A DNA stretch of 64,000 nucleotides from positions 3,650,001-3,714,000 of the forward strand of contig NZ_CP066356.1 in assembly GCF_023278185.1 (NCBI RefSeq). Reading direction: 5' to 3'. The translations under genes and the position numbers were made by a program. Shown here piece by piece: positions 53,847 to 62,294 of this stretch (within the stretch, counting starts at the first letter, position 1; each line of letters opens with the position of its first letter). The DNA is from Bradyrhizobium elkanii USDA 76. Lineage in GTDB: Bacteria > Pseudomonadota > Alphaproteobacteria > Rhizobiales > Xanthobacteraceae. The notes under the pieces were generated by a model. It had not been told where the DNA came from, did no database searches, and saw only the letters and a program-made list of their open reading frames with translations.

Positions 53847-54117
53847 CTGAGCGGACATTCACCACGGCATCGCCGAGGTCGGTTTCTGAGAGCGACATGG
53901 ACCTCGCTAGTACGCTCCCTGTTCTCATCACGCTCTAGCGCGACCCGTCACAAATCACGAACACGAATTCTCAATCCGTGCACTGAAGCGACGTGCAGGC
54001 AAAGTTGCGCGATGTCTCGCTTGCGTTCGCCGCGACGCTTCGCTTACGAGGTCGCGAGCGGAGCCGCCTGGCTTCCGGCGACCTGTTCATTTCAGATCAT
54101 TGCCCATGGAGATTGCG

Positions 54118-54411
54118 ATGAAGATCACTGCCTCGATCATGCTTGCCGCCGCGCTCGCGCTGTCGTCGGCACCGGCCAGCGCCACCGTCCTCGATCTCTC
54201 GACCATGACCTGCAAGCAGTTCGTCGACGGCGGCGACGACACCATCAAGATGGTGCTGGTGTGGATGGACGGCTGGTACAAGGGCGATTCCGACGAGGCG
54301 ATCATCGACACCGACGTGTTTACCGAGAACGCCAGGAAGTTCGGCACCTATTGCGGAAAGAATCCGACGATCAGCATCGTCAACGCGGCCGAGGCCGTGC
54401 TCGGGAAGTAA
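54118..54411 (+). CDS. HdeA-family periplasmic acid-stress chaperone-like protein
   Basis: The 97-residue protein has a signal peptide (MKITASIMLAAALALSSAPA ... SA) and the HdeA/HdeB pattern: MTCKQFVDGGDD, a central VLVWMDGWYKGDSDE, IDTDVFTENARKFGTYC and NPTISIVNAAE with two conserved cysteines. HdeA-type proteins prevent aggregation of periplasmic proteins at low pH. ATG 54118 with GGAGATTGCG is preferred over the upstream ATG. Confidence 0.85.
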   Translation: MKITASIMLAAALALSSAPASATVLDLSTMTCKQFVDGGDDTIKMVLVWMDGWYKGDSDEAIIDTDVFTENARKFGTYCGKNPTISIVNAAEAVLGK

Positions 54412-54478
54412 ACCTGCCACGCAAGCTCCTCGTGGAGCGCGAGCCTCGAAGGATCGACGGCCACCAGCCGGGCCGATT

Positions 54479-54550
54479 CATCCTTCGAGACGCGCGCGAG
54501 AGCGCGCTCCTCCAGCGACAAAGGCGAGGCCTTTGCGCGGGGATGACGGT
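54479..54550. repeat. Dispersed repeat CATCCTTCGAGACGC... copy B
   Basis: This copy is highly similar to 51217-51289 (CATCCTTCGAGACGC, CTCCTCCAGCGACAAAGGCG, GGGGATGACGG). Inverted partial relatives (CTCGAAGGATCG) lie just before it near 54450. Confidence 0.75.
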
Positions 54551-54598
54551 GATGGGTGTTGCGGCTGTCTGATTCAATTGTCAAACAGCTGACTCAGT

Positions 54599-54722
54599 GT
54601 CATCACCCGCGCATGCGGGTGATCCAGTATTCCAGAGACGTCCGTGGCTTGAGCCGATAGGCCGCGGCGTACTGGGTCGCCCGGTCCATGTGCGCAATTG
54701 CGCACAGGCCGGGCGACGACAG
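54599..54722. repeat. Composite palindromic repeat
   Basis: A hairpin ATCACCCG-CGCATG-CGGGTGAT, about 45 bases, then GTCGCCCGG ... CCGGGCGAC enclosing the perfect palindrome TGTGCGCAATTGCGCACA. The layout parallels the fliE-fliQ spacer element. With copy B above it fills the spacer between HdeA-like and PaaI genes; no gene is seen there. Confidence 0.75.
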
Positions 54723-54780
54723 TTGCGTAGGATGGGTGGAGCTCAGGATGAGGAGATGCACCGTCTATGATGCAACAGTC

Positions 54781-55245
54781 CTATCCCGGCAGCATCGCGA
54801 AGGCGCTCGACACCATCGCCACCGGCTTGTTGTCGGTGGCGGAGGATAGCGTGACGCGACCGAAGCTCATGGTGCGGCCGAGCCGGACCACGCGGGCGTC
54901 GGCCAGCACGTCGGAGGCGGTCACCGCGCGCATGAAATGCGTGGTCTGGTCGACCGTCGTCATCGGGCGATAGCCCTTGTTGGCCGCGAGATTGGCGAGC
55001 ACCATCGCGGTGTCGGCGAACGCCATCAGCGCCTGGCCGCAGACGATGCCGCCATTGCGGCACAGGCGTTCGGAAAACGGCATGCGCAGGATCGCGCCGG
55101 GCTGCCAGTCGGGATCGCCGCCGGCGGGCGGCGCAATGTCGAACTGCTCGACCGCCAGATTGAGGTCCTGCACCCAGGGCGCAAAGACGTCGCCGAGCAC
55201 GCGTTTCGCGTCGTCGATCCCGAATTCCCCGGCTTGCTGCTGCAT
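54781..55245 (-). CDS. PaaI-family thioesterase
   Basis: The 154-residue hotdog-fold protein has the PaaI pattern: LCRNGGIVCGQALMAFADTA with the conserved G-G-x-x-x-x-G-x-x-x-x-D-type arrangement, TVDQTTHFMRAV, and ARVVRLGRTMSFGRVTL. It likely hydrolyses small acyl-CoA thioesters. It is encoded 38 bases downstream of the amidase gene on the same strand. Confidence 0.87.
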   Translation of the reverse strand: MQQQAGEFGIDDAKRVLGDVFAPWVQDLNLAVEQFDIAPPAGGDPDWQPGAILRMPFSERLCRNGGIVCGQALMAFADTAMVLANLAANKGYRPMTTVDQTTHFMRAVTASDVLADARVVRLGRTMSFGRVTLSSATDNKPVAMVSSAFAMLPG

Positions 55246-55283
55246 GACGTCCCGTTCCCTCTGTTGATGCTATCTATCTTGTT

Positions 55284-56759
55284 CTAGTTGCGCGTGACAT
55301 GCACGGCCGGCGTCTTGCCGTCATTCCACTTGCCGCCGATGGCGCGTTCGATCTGGGCGGCGAGCTGCAGGAGCAACCCGTCATCGGCCTGCTTTCCGAT
55401 CGCCTGGATGCCGAGCGGCAGGCCGTGCTCGTTGGTCGCGAGCGGCAGCGAGATCGCGGGGATGCCGCAGAGATTGGCGAGCGGCGTGAAGGCGAAGTTG
55501 CGCCAGAGATTGCCGAACCAGTCCAGCACCGACGGGTTATCGCTGATGGTGAGATATTCCGTGGTGCCGACCTTCGGCGTCGGCAGCGCCGTGATCGGCG
55601 TCAGGATGATGTCCCAGTCCTCGAAGAAGGCGCCGAAGCCGCGTGCCGTGGTGTTGAAGACGGCCTGCATGCGGGCGCGGTCGGCGAAGCTGAAGTCGCG
55701 GCCATGCTCCCAGATGCGGATGTTGATCGGCTCGATCAGCTCCGCCGGCGGCCGCTCGAGGCCGCGCGCGGCGAGCATGTTGCCGATCACGACGGCGAAA
55801 TTGCTGATGTAGCAGGCGGTCTGCGCCGCGAAGGCTTCCCGATAGTCGATCGCCGGCAGCGCGTAATCGACCTGATGGCCGAGGCCTTCGAGGAAGCGTC
55901 CGACCCGCTCGAGCTCGGCTGCGATGTGCGGCGTCGCGCGATAGTCCCCCCACGTGTGCGACAGCGCGATCCTGAGCCGGCCGGGGTCGCGCGCGATCAT
56001 CGCGGCATATGGCTCGGGCGAGGTCCAGAACGGCATGAACTCGCCGGGCGCAGGTCCCCGGCAGGCATCGACGAAGCCAGCGGTGTCGCGCACCGTGCGC
56101 GACTGGCAGCCCTGGATCGAGACCAGCCCGGTGAGATCGGACAGATGCGGCGAGAGCGAGAACACGCCGCGCGAGACTTTGAGGCCGATATTGCCGTTGA
56201 CCCCGGCGGGAATGCGGATCGAGCCGCCGCCATCGGTCGCATGCGCGATCGGCACAGCACCGGCGGCGACCATCGCCGCGCTGCCGGCCGACGAGCCGCA
56301 GGTGGTGTAGTCGGTGTTCCAGGGATTGCGCGTGACATAGACCGCGGGATTTTCCGCCGAACTGCAGACCCCGAACTCCGGCGTCGTGGTGCGGCCGATC
56401 AAATTGAGGCCGGCCTTGCGCATCTTCGCGGTCAGGAAGGTATCCGCCGCGGCGCGATTGCCGCGCATCATCAGCGAGCCCATCTCCTGCAGCCGCCCCT
56501 TCAAGGTCGGGCCGAGGTCCTTCATCAGGAAGGGCAGGCCGGCGAACGGGCCATCGAGGTCGGCGCCGTCGCGCGCGGGATCGGCGATCACGTCGTCGAA
56601 CAGCTCGACGACGCCGCAGAGCGCGGGATCGACCTTGGCGACGGCGCTGGCTGCCTGCGACGCCAGCTCACGGGGCGTCAGCTCGCCGCTCCGGACGCGT
56701 CCTGCGAGCGCCGTCCCGTCGTGCTGCGTCCACTCGTCCCAGCTCATCGCCAAAGTCAT
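55284..56759 (-). CDS. Amidase-signature family hydrolase
   Basis: The 491-residue enzyme has the Ser-cisSer-Lys triad in place: Lys80 (FAGLPFLMKDLG), cis-Ser156 in TTCGSSAGSAAMVAAG and nucleophile Ser180 in ATDGGGSIRIPAG; the 24-residue spacing of the two serines equals that of the fatty-acid amide hydrolase reference. Length typical. Substrate amide unknown. It probably shares an operon with the PaaI gene. Confidence 0.92.
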   Translation of the reverse strand: MTLAMSWDEWTQHDGTALAGRVRSGELTPRELASQAASAVAKVDPALCGVVELFDDVIADPARDGADLDGPFAGLPFLMKDLGPTLKGRLQEMGSLMMRGNRAAADTFLTAKMRKAGLNLIGRTTTPEFGVCSSAENPAVYVTRNPWNTDYTTCGSSAGSAAMVAAGAVPIAHATDGGGSIRIPAGVNGNIGLKVSRGVFSLSPHLSDLTGLVSIQGCQSRTVRDTAGFVDACRGPAPGEFMPFWTSPEPYAAMIARDPGRLRIALSHTWGDYRATPHIAAELERVGRFLEGLGHQVDYALPAIDYREAFAAQTACYISNFAVVIGNMLAARGLERPPAELIEPINIRIWEHGRDFSFADRARMQAVFNTTARGFGAFFEDWDIILTPITALPTPKVGTTEYLTISDNPSVLDWFGNLWRNFAFTPLANLCGIPAISLPLATNEHGLPLGIQAIGKQADDGLLLQLAAQIERAIGGKWNDGKTPAVHVTRN

Positions 56760-56955
56760 TTGATCGATTCCTTTTCTGCTTTGTTGCGCAGTGTAATTTG
56801 CGCGGCAGCCCGGTCAAACCAGTGCGCGCCGACAGCCCGTCCGACGCGCGCTTGCGCTCCGACGCGCGCTGCGCTGCGTTGCAAGCGCCGTGCCCGGCTT
56901 GAAATTGCCCCAGTTTCGGCGCCCAGTCGCCTCCTCGCGAGTGGTGGGGGCGTAC

Positions 56956-57087
56956 ATGTTCCGCAAATTGGTGGTGCTCGGCGGCGTGGTTGCGATCGGG
57001 CTTGCGCTCAGCGGTTGCACGCGCTGCGGTCCAGTCTGGGACGACTGGATGCAGTCGCCGAAATCCTGCAAGTCAGACCATCTCTAG
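56956..57087 (+). CDS. Small lipoprotein (43 residues)
   Basis: The product starts MFRKLVVLGGVVAIGLALSG with lipobox LSGC, then TRCGPVWDDWMQSPKSCKSD. It would be processed to a 23-residue lipopeptide with three more cysteines. Good codon bias; ATG 56956. Its function is unknown, but the exact architecture looks selected rather than random. Confidence 0.65.
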   Translation: MFRKLVVLGGVVAIGLALSGCTRCGPVWDDWMQSPKSCKSDHL

Positions 57088-57161
57088 GGCCGGGGCAGGC
57101 GCGCTTGGCGGCGGCTTTCTTGCGGTGATATACCGGCGACGAAAATGCAAGGAGCGTACTC

Positions 57162-57464
57162 ATGAGAGTTTTGTGCGCAGTCGCGGTTGTGGTGCTGCTG
57201 TCGGCGCCGGCCTATGCGCAGATGCCGAACGTCAACCTGATGCCTGAGGTCAAGACCAAGACCCAGGAGGAGAAGGAGCAGGACGCGGTCAGGGACAAGG
57301 CCTACAAGGACTCACTCAGCAAGATTCCCGACGCCAAGGGATCGTCCGATCCCTGGGGCGTCGTGCGCAGCGATCCGCCGAAGGCGGCCGCCCATCCCGC
57401 CAAGCCGAAGACCAAGACCGGAAGCTCGGCGCAGCCCGGAAGCGCCGCGCCGCGCAGCCAGTAA
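57162..57464 (+). CDS. Small secreted DPWG-motif protein (second family member)
   Basis: The 100-residue protein has a signal peptide (MRVLCAVAVVVLLSAPAYAQ), then KAYKDSLSKIPDAKGSSDPW-G and a Pro/Lys/Ser-rich tail. It shares the K-A-Y-K-x-x-L-x-x-I-P...D-P-W-G signature with 47046-47273. Role unknown. Confidence 0.78.
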   Translation: MRVLCAVAVVVLLSAPAYAQMPNVNLMPEVKTKTQEEKEQDAVRDKAYKDSLSKIPDAKGSSDPWGVVRSDPPKAAAHPAKPKTKTGSSAQPGSAAPRSQ

Positions 57465-57561
57465 CGCCCATTCGGGACGACCTCATCCGTCTCCCGCAGA
57501 CTCGGATTCTCCCGCCGCCGCCCCTATATTGGGGTGTCGTCAGTTGGTCCGGAGTTGCGGC

Positions 57562-57792
57562 ATGGTGTCTCGTCCGCGCGATCTCGCCAGCCGGATGGCC
57601 GAGCGGCGAAAGCCGGACGACGGCTATCTGCGCGAGACCTTCAGTCTGCCACGCGATCAGGCCCGCGTGAGGGCGCGTGACTTTCTCAAGCGCTACCCGA
57701 AGGCGGCCTATATGAGCGCCGTCGAGAGCTGGCGCGAGCTTCCCGGCGGCGACATCGAGTTCACGATGCGGCGGCTGGCAAGCGCGGACTGA
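57562..57792 (+). CDS. Small basic protein of unknown function
   Basis: The 76-residue protein (MVSRPRDLASRMAERRKPDD ... DIEFTMRRLASAD) is helical and Arg-rich, with no signal. ATG 57562 is preferred over the TTG-started extension at 57529. No family recognised. Confidence 0.6.
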   Translation: MVSRPRDLASRMAERRKPDDGYLRETFSLPRDQARVRARDFLKRYPKAAYMSAVESWRELPGGDIEFTMRRLASAD

Positions 57793-57860
57793 AACGTTTT
57801 CGAGCGAAGCGCGAGGGCCAGCCGGTCAGGGGCACCGGGGCGTGCACGATAGACCGTGCC

Positions 57861-58064
57861 TCAGTCCCCATTGCTGCCGCGGGTCCGTTCCCGCTCCAGA
57901 TTGTTCAGTTCGCGATCGATCCGCAGTTGCACGCGGCGGATCGCCAGAAGATCGAGCTTTGCTTCGGTCTTGCCCGTGAAGACGCGATCGCCGATCTGGA
58001 AGCGCCATTTCCAGACGCCCGCCATCAGCTGGGTGACGCTGAACTCGATGCCCCTGTGGATCAT
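57861..58064 (-). CDS. Small protein of unknown function
   Basis: The 67-residue protein (MIHRGIEFSVTQLMAGVWKW RFQIGDRVFTGKTEAKL) has a beta-rich first half and a charged helix (LLAIRRVQLRIDRELNNLER). It resembles short conserved rhizobial proteins; no named family. Convergent with the previous gene. Confidence 0.6.
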   Translation of the reverse strand: MIHRGIEFSVTQLMAGVWKWRFQIGDRVFTGKTEAKLDLLAIRRVQLRIDRELNNLERERTRGSNGD

Positions 58065-58658
58065 CTGTAACGGTTCCGCGAATGAAGGCGGTCGTCGATA
58101 TTTAAACCAATAGTTGCAGTAATGATTGGCACCCGTAAACAGATCGTGTGAAAAAGCCGCGCCCGTTCGAGCCGTCGTTGTGGATTAAGGGGTTCGTCCG
58201 CCGGCAGCGTCGCCAGGGAATTGTCGCCAGCCGTGTTGCCTGCCCAGCGCCGCGCAATCCGCGTTGGATGAGCAGGCCAATGTTATGAACACTGGCGGAA
58301 CCCGAGTCTTCCGTCGAACGCTACGGAGTTTTTCCAGGGCTCAGGAGGGGTACGAAGGTAGTATGCAGATTGTGCCAGCCGTTATCTGACGCGGTCGAGC
58401 CTGTCAGGTTAACTTGTTGATTGTCAGGGGAACTTCGGGCGCGAGGCGTGTCGTACGGCCCGGAACTTTGTTCTTGGCCGGAGAACTACGGAATTTTAAA
58501 CGGCCCCAACAGGGGGCCGCCAACCCGTCCCGGAGGCGGGTTTTCCTCCAGCAGTCGGGGGGCTACCTGTCTGGCTGGAAGCTCTCAATTAGAGGCATTG
58601 CTGGATCGATTGTTCCAGTAAACATTCCGCGAGAACAGATCGCGACCCGCAGGAAGTT
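58065..58658. other. Intergenic region preceding the repeat-bounded island
   Basis: About 590 bases have no supported gene. A 66-codon frame (58421-58621, GTG-type start) overlaps strong RNA-type hairpins and is not protein-like. The GC content is lower and less codon-structured than in the housekeeping regions. The hairpins at 58501-58544 are listed separately. Confidence 0.4.
58501..58544 (+). terminator. Two stacked hairpins, the second terminator-like
   Basis: CGGCCCC-AACAG-GGGGCCG is followed by AACCCG-N9-CGGGTT and TTCC. The second resembles a rho-independent terminator on the plus strand, though no gene ends upstream within 400 bases, so it may end a small RNA. Confidence 0.45.
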
Positions 58659-58806
58659 ATGGGGCCAGAACATCTGAGAGCCTCCTCAGTAGTCCTGCCG
58701 AGAACATCGGCTAACCCTTGGTTGCGACGGGGTTAAACCCAAACCAGGCCACTCCAAAAATCAAAGCAGGCCGTTGTGGATGGAAGCGGGCCGGCACCTC
58801 CTTGCC
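58659..58806. repeat. Long direct repeat R1 (left flank of recA-upstream island)
   Basis: About 147 bases aligned to 60752-60899 with roughly 85% identity by eye, including shared blocks CCGAGAACATCGG, AACCCTTGGTTG, TCAAAGCAGGCC and ACCTCCTTGCC. It contains several AGGCCAC motifs, two more of which lie just beyond its right end. Confidence 0.8.
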
Positions 58807-58926
58807 GGTACTGGCCGAAATAGGCCATTCGCAGATGCGAAATAGGCCACCCGTGTTTGACCGATCTGGATCAGACCGGCCCTTGTCTGCCACAACTAGC
58901 CGCAGAGGGTTGTGGGGGACTAGCGG

Positions 58927-59430
58927 ATGGGAGAGACGATTCGGTTTTGGCGCCGCTGCGCAGCACATGCGCTTAAGGGCACGGTCGCATTTGCGAACAA
59001 CTGGTCGTGGTTTTTTGGCGTCCCGCCGGTTGCCGCCATGCTGCAATTTATTGCATCGGGTTCAGGCGCCTCGATGACCGGGAGCGCCTATCTCGACGCG
59101 CTGGTGACTGGCTTCTTCGCCTTTGTCGTCACATGGTTTGCGATTTTTGCGATAAGACTGATCAAGGCGCCGGCCGATCTCTATAAGCTCGCAGGGGCCG
59201 AAATAACTAGTGAGCCAACAAAGCTTGCGCGTCCATTGCCGATTTCGCTTAGCGTCGAATCCGTTGGCTCATACATGCGAACTAGTGAGCGGGTTGATCG
59301 ACTCGATAAAGCCATCGCGAAAATGGCGCGCACCCACATTAGACCCGGTGAGACACTCGCATACGGCATGTTCAAGGAGCTAAAAACTCTCGGCGTCGCA
59401 AACATTGCTGAGCTGGATGCGCTTCTTTGA
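58927..59430 (+). CDS. Two-helix membrane protein of unknown function
   Basis: The 167-residue protein has two hydrophobic segments (WFFGVPPVAAMLQFIASG and LVTGFFAFVVTWFAIFAIRL) and a soluble C-terminal half (VGSYMRTSERVDRLDKAIAK, PGETLAYGMFKELKTLGVAN). The codon bias is weaker than in core genes. It resembles anonymous phage or island membrane proteins. First gene of the island. Confidence 0.65.
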   Translation: MGETIRFWRRCAAHALKGTVAFANNWSWFFGVPPVAAMLQFIASGSGASMTGSAYLDALVTGFFAFVVTWFAIFAIRLIKAPADLYKLAGAEITSEPTKLARPLPISLSVESVGSYMRTSERVDRLDKAIAKMARTHIRPGETLAYGMFKELKTLGVANIAELDALL

Positions 59431-59605
59431 GGAGAAAGAGGAATTGGTCCTCCACTCTGCGGCTCATTGGATGTTCAAAGACGGCGTTTGGATAGGATCA
59501 TGTGTCTGGGAATTAGAGAAAGTGATGAAGGCGGAGCGAGGTAAAGATCAATATACAAAGAAAATTATTGACGACTACTTGGCAGCCAAAGAAGCTGCCA
59601 AGTAG
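59417..59605 (+). CDS. Small charged protein overlapping the previous gene
   Basis: The 62-residue protein (MRFFEEKEELVLHSAAHWMF ... IDDYLAAKEAAK) starts at ATG 59417, inside the last codons of the upstream gene, so it would be translationally coupled. The sequence is acidic with a helical C-terminus. It could be a phage-type accessory protein; no family recognised. Confidence 0.5.
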   Translation: MRFFEEKEELVLHSAAHWMFKDGVWIGSCVWELEKVMKAERGKDQYTKKIIDDYLAAKEAAK

Positions 59606-59616
59606 CTGCGCAGCAA

Positions 59617-60103
59617 CTATGACCGACCGCCCTGAATTACCGTGAACTTCCGACGCCGATCCGGAGGCGTCTCGGTGGGGAGCACGGGGGTCACAGAGAG
59701 TGCAGCGTCCACAAGCTGCGCAACGCTCCATGCCTTCTCCGTCACGCCCAGCGCCTTCGCTGGCGTCGTGCGCAGGGCTTCGTGGGTGCGGCAGAGATTG
59801 TAGTGGCAGACGTACAGCGCGACGGCTGCAATATGGTTTTCCAGCTTCTTTGAAAAGCCGTTGGTGAGGCGAGTGAAGCGGCGCGACGACATGCGCAGCG
59901 AAAGGTTCTGCCGCTCAACGTAGCTGGTCGAAACGTACTGATCCGGATCACCGGATACTACCTCACGATCTACAGCTACTACGGCGGCCGGGGAGTAACG
60001 GCCCTGCGCTTCCTTTACGAGGTGCGTTACCGAGTAGGTCTTTACGATCACGCCATGCGAGGCGCTGTCGCCAAAGGCGTCGCGGATCGCCATGCGATAG
60101 GGT
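59617..60103 (-). pseudogene. Transposase C-terminal fragment (5'-truncated)
   Basis: The minus frame encodes PYRMAIRDAFGDSASHGVIV, KTYSVTHLVKEAQGRYSP, STSYVERQNLSLRMSSRRFT, RLTNGFSKKLENHIAAVALY, CHYNLCRTHEALRTTPAKAL, the C-terminal DDE region of an IS1-like transposase. The homology begins at about 60103; upstream sequence is the antisense of the gene at 60107. The N-terminal half is missing, so it is inactive. Confidence 0.8.
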
Positions 60104-60106
60104 AGC

Positions 60107-60328
60107 ATGGAAACTGCGCAAGAGGTGCCGCAGCCTGACCGGTTTCTAGGGGACATGCTGCGCACGCTGGCCCCTAAGCCCGCGCCCTCTGAGCCGTTTA
60201 AGGTTGCGTTCGGCCAAGGTCGAATTACTGGCACGTTCGACATCACGTCACAGGAAGATGCCGACGAGATGATCAACATGATCAATGCTGTCAAAACGTT
60301 CCTGAAAAAGAAAGAGGCCGCCAACTGA
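60107..60328 (+). CDS. Small protein of unknown function, abutting the transposase fragment
   Basis: The 73-residue protein (METAQEVPQPDRFLGDMLRT ... TGTFDITSQEDADEMINMIN AVKTFLKKKEAAN) has a plausible beta-alpha fold and ends inside a good terminator. The start is only 4 bases from the end of transposase homology and lacks a strong ribosome site, so the original 5' end may have been lost. Confidence 0.6.
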   Translation: METAQEVPQPDRFLGDMLRTLAPKPAPSEPFKVAFGQGRITGTFDITSQEDADEMINMINAVKTFLKKKEAAN

Positions 60329-60343
60329 GGCGGCCTCCGTTTT
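60314..60343 (+). terminator. Rho-independent terminator overlapping the stop codon
   Basis: GAGGCCGCC, loop AACTGA, GGCGGCCTC then CGTTTTC. The TGA stop of the preceding gene is in the loop. Confidence 0.85.
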
Positions 60344-60429
60344 CACATCAATAGGGCGATAGCCATTATTGCGATGGGGCTCAGCCCGAGCGCCACGATG
60401 AGCGCCCTAAAAGGTAGGTCACTGCTCAT
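60343..60429 (-). CDS. Possible 28-residue membrane protein
   Basis: The minus frame reads MSSDLPFRALIVALGLSPIA IMAIALLM, a single hydrophobic helix, with AGGGG 8 bases before the ATG. Short hydrophobic proteins of this kind are common in phage or island DNA. It cannot be confirmed without proteomics. Confidence 0.35.
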   Translation of the reverse strand: MSSDLPFRALIVALGLSPIAIMAIALLM

Positions 60430-60554
60430 GACACAACCCCTGCGTTTGGGGTTGAAATCCTATTCCTGAATGTTGGATGGCCGCTAGTGCAATTTGTGCC
60501 ACGGCAAGGCGCCGTGGGGTGGTAAATGCCTGGTTTTCGGGCATATTAGCCTTT

Positions 60555-60683
60555 ATGAGACCGTGGCTAAAAATGGCGCTGATGGTTCTCGGCTTGTGCG
60601 CAGGCTGGATGGTCGTTGGTTTATTGACCGTCGATGATGACGACGAATTCCGCCAAGTCATCTCGGCATACAAGCCGCGCTAA
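60555..60683 (+). CDS. Small single-helix membrane protein
   Basis: The 42-residue frame (MRPWLKMALMVLGLCAGWMV VGLLTVDDDDEFRQVISAYK) has one transmembrane helix followed by an acidic tail. ATG 60555 is preferred to the longer frame from 60477, whose first 26 residues look random. Unknown function. Confidence 0.45.
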   Translation: MRPWLKMALMVLGLCAGWMVVGLLTVDDDDEFRQVISAYKPR

Positions 60684-60751
60684 CTAGGAACGAACTGCAG
60701 AAATCGCTTAGCTGATTTGGGTCAAGAACAAATGGCGTCCCATGGGAACTG

Positions 60752-60899
60752 ATGGGGCTAGAACATCCAATAACAGCCTCAGTAGTCCTACCGAGAACAT
60801 CGGCCAACCCTTGGTTGCCGCAGGGTTAAATCCAAACTAGGCCACTCGAAATTTCAAAGCAGGCCACTAGGGATGGAAACAGGCCAGTACCTCCTTGCC
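60752..60899. repeat. Long direct repeat R2 (right flank, adjoining the recA promoter)
   Basis: This is the counterpart of 58659-58806. It ends five bases before the LexA box of recA. Together with 60684-60751, which shows nothing, it fills the non-coding space upstream of recA. Confidence 0.8.
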
Positions 60900-60904
60900 T
60901 GAAA

Positions 60905-60940
60905 GAACATATTGCGAACATGGAACAAACGTGGTACAAA
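60905..60940 (+). promoter_or_regulatory. recA promoter with alphaproteobacterial LexA box
   Basis: GAACATATTGCGAAC (60905-60919) fits GAAC-N7-GAAC, the established LexA/SOS site of alphaproteobacteria. It overlaps a -35-like TTGCGA (60912-60917), with TACAAA (60935-60940) 17 bases downstream. This explains DNA-damage induction of recA. Confidence 0.8.
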
Positions 60941-61024
60941 GGTTCCTATCAACAACGCATTCCGCCTGATCTGATCGCCCCGTTTTCCCGCTAGCGAATC
61001 CCCGCCATAAGGAGCACATCCCAA

Positions 61025-62113
<1,089 letters not shown>

Positions 62114-62114
62114 G

Positions 62115-62194
62115 GCTCAAGCATGATCCGGAAAAGTGCGAAGCGGTTTTCCCTCGCGACAAACGCGAAGCGTTTGCGCGGAGATCATGCTCAA
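62115..62194. repeat. Dispersed palindromic repeat (GCTCAAGCATGATC...GATCATGCTCAA)
   Basis: The inverted ends CAAGCATGATC / GATCATGCTCAA enclose AAGCGGTTTTCCCTCGCGAC and the short hairpin AAACGC-GAA-GCGTTT. It begins two bases after the recA stop. Confidence 0.75.
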
Positions 62195-62218
62195 ACGATC
62201 ACATGACTTCGCTGCAAG

Positions 62219-62270
62219 CGGGCGCTGAGGACGTTGAGTTGCCGACGTCCTCGGCGCCCGTTTGGTTTTG
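62219..62270 (+). terminator. Rho-independent terminator of recA
   Basis: CGGGCGCTGAGGACGT, a 10-base loop, ACGTCCTCGGCGCCCG, then TTTGGTTTTG. A 16-bp stem with one mismatch and a T-rich tail. Confidence 0.85.
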
Positions 62271-62294
62271 TGTGTCGTCGAGAGAGTTAGGCCG

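Larger units (their letters stand above)
58659..60899. mobile_element. Repeat-bounded island upstream of recA
   Basis: A segment of about 2.1 kb between R1 and R2 holds small orphan genes, a 5'-truncated transposase and a 28-residue membrane-protein frame. Its coding density and codon bias differ from those of neighbours. It ends at the recA promoter. Interpreted as an integrated, now decayed, phage- or island-derived insertion; no integrase is present inside the window. Confidence 0.5.

Noticed and set aside
55299..57128. A 609-codon plus-strand frame
   Set aside because: Antisense to the amidase with intact catalytic triad; low-complexity product.
58421..58621. 66-codon frame as a protein gene
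   Set aside because: It runs through two strong hairpins, lacks a ribosome site and has non-protein-like composition.
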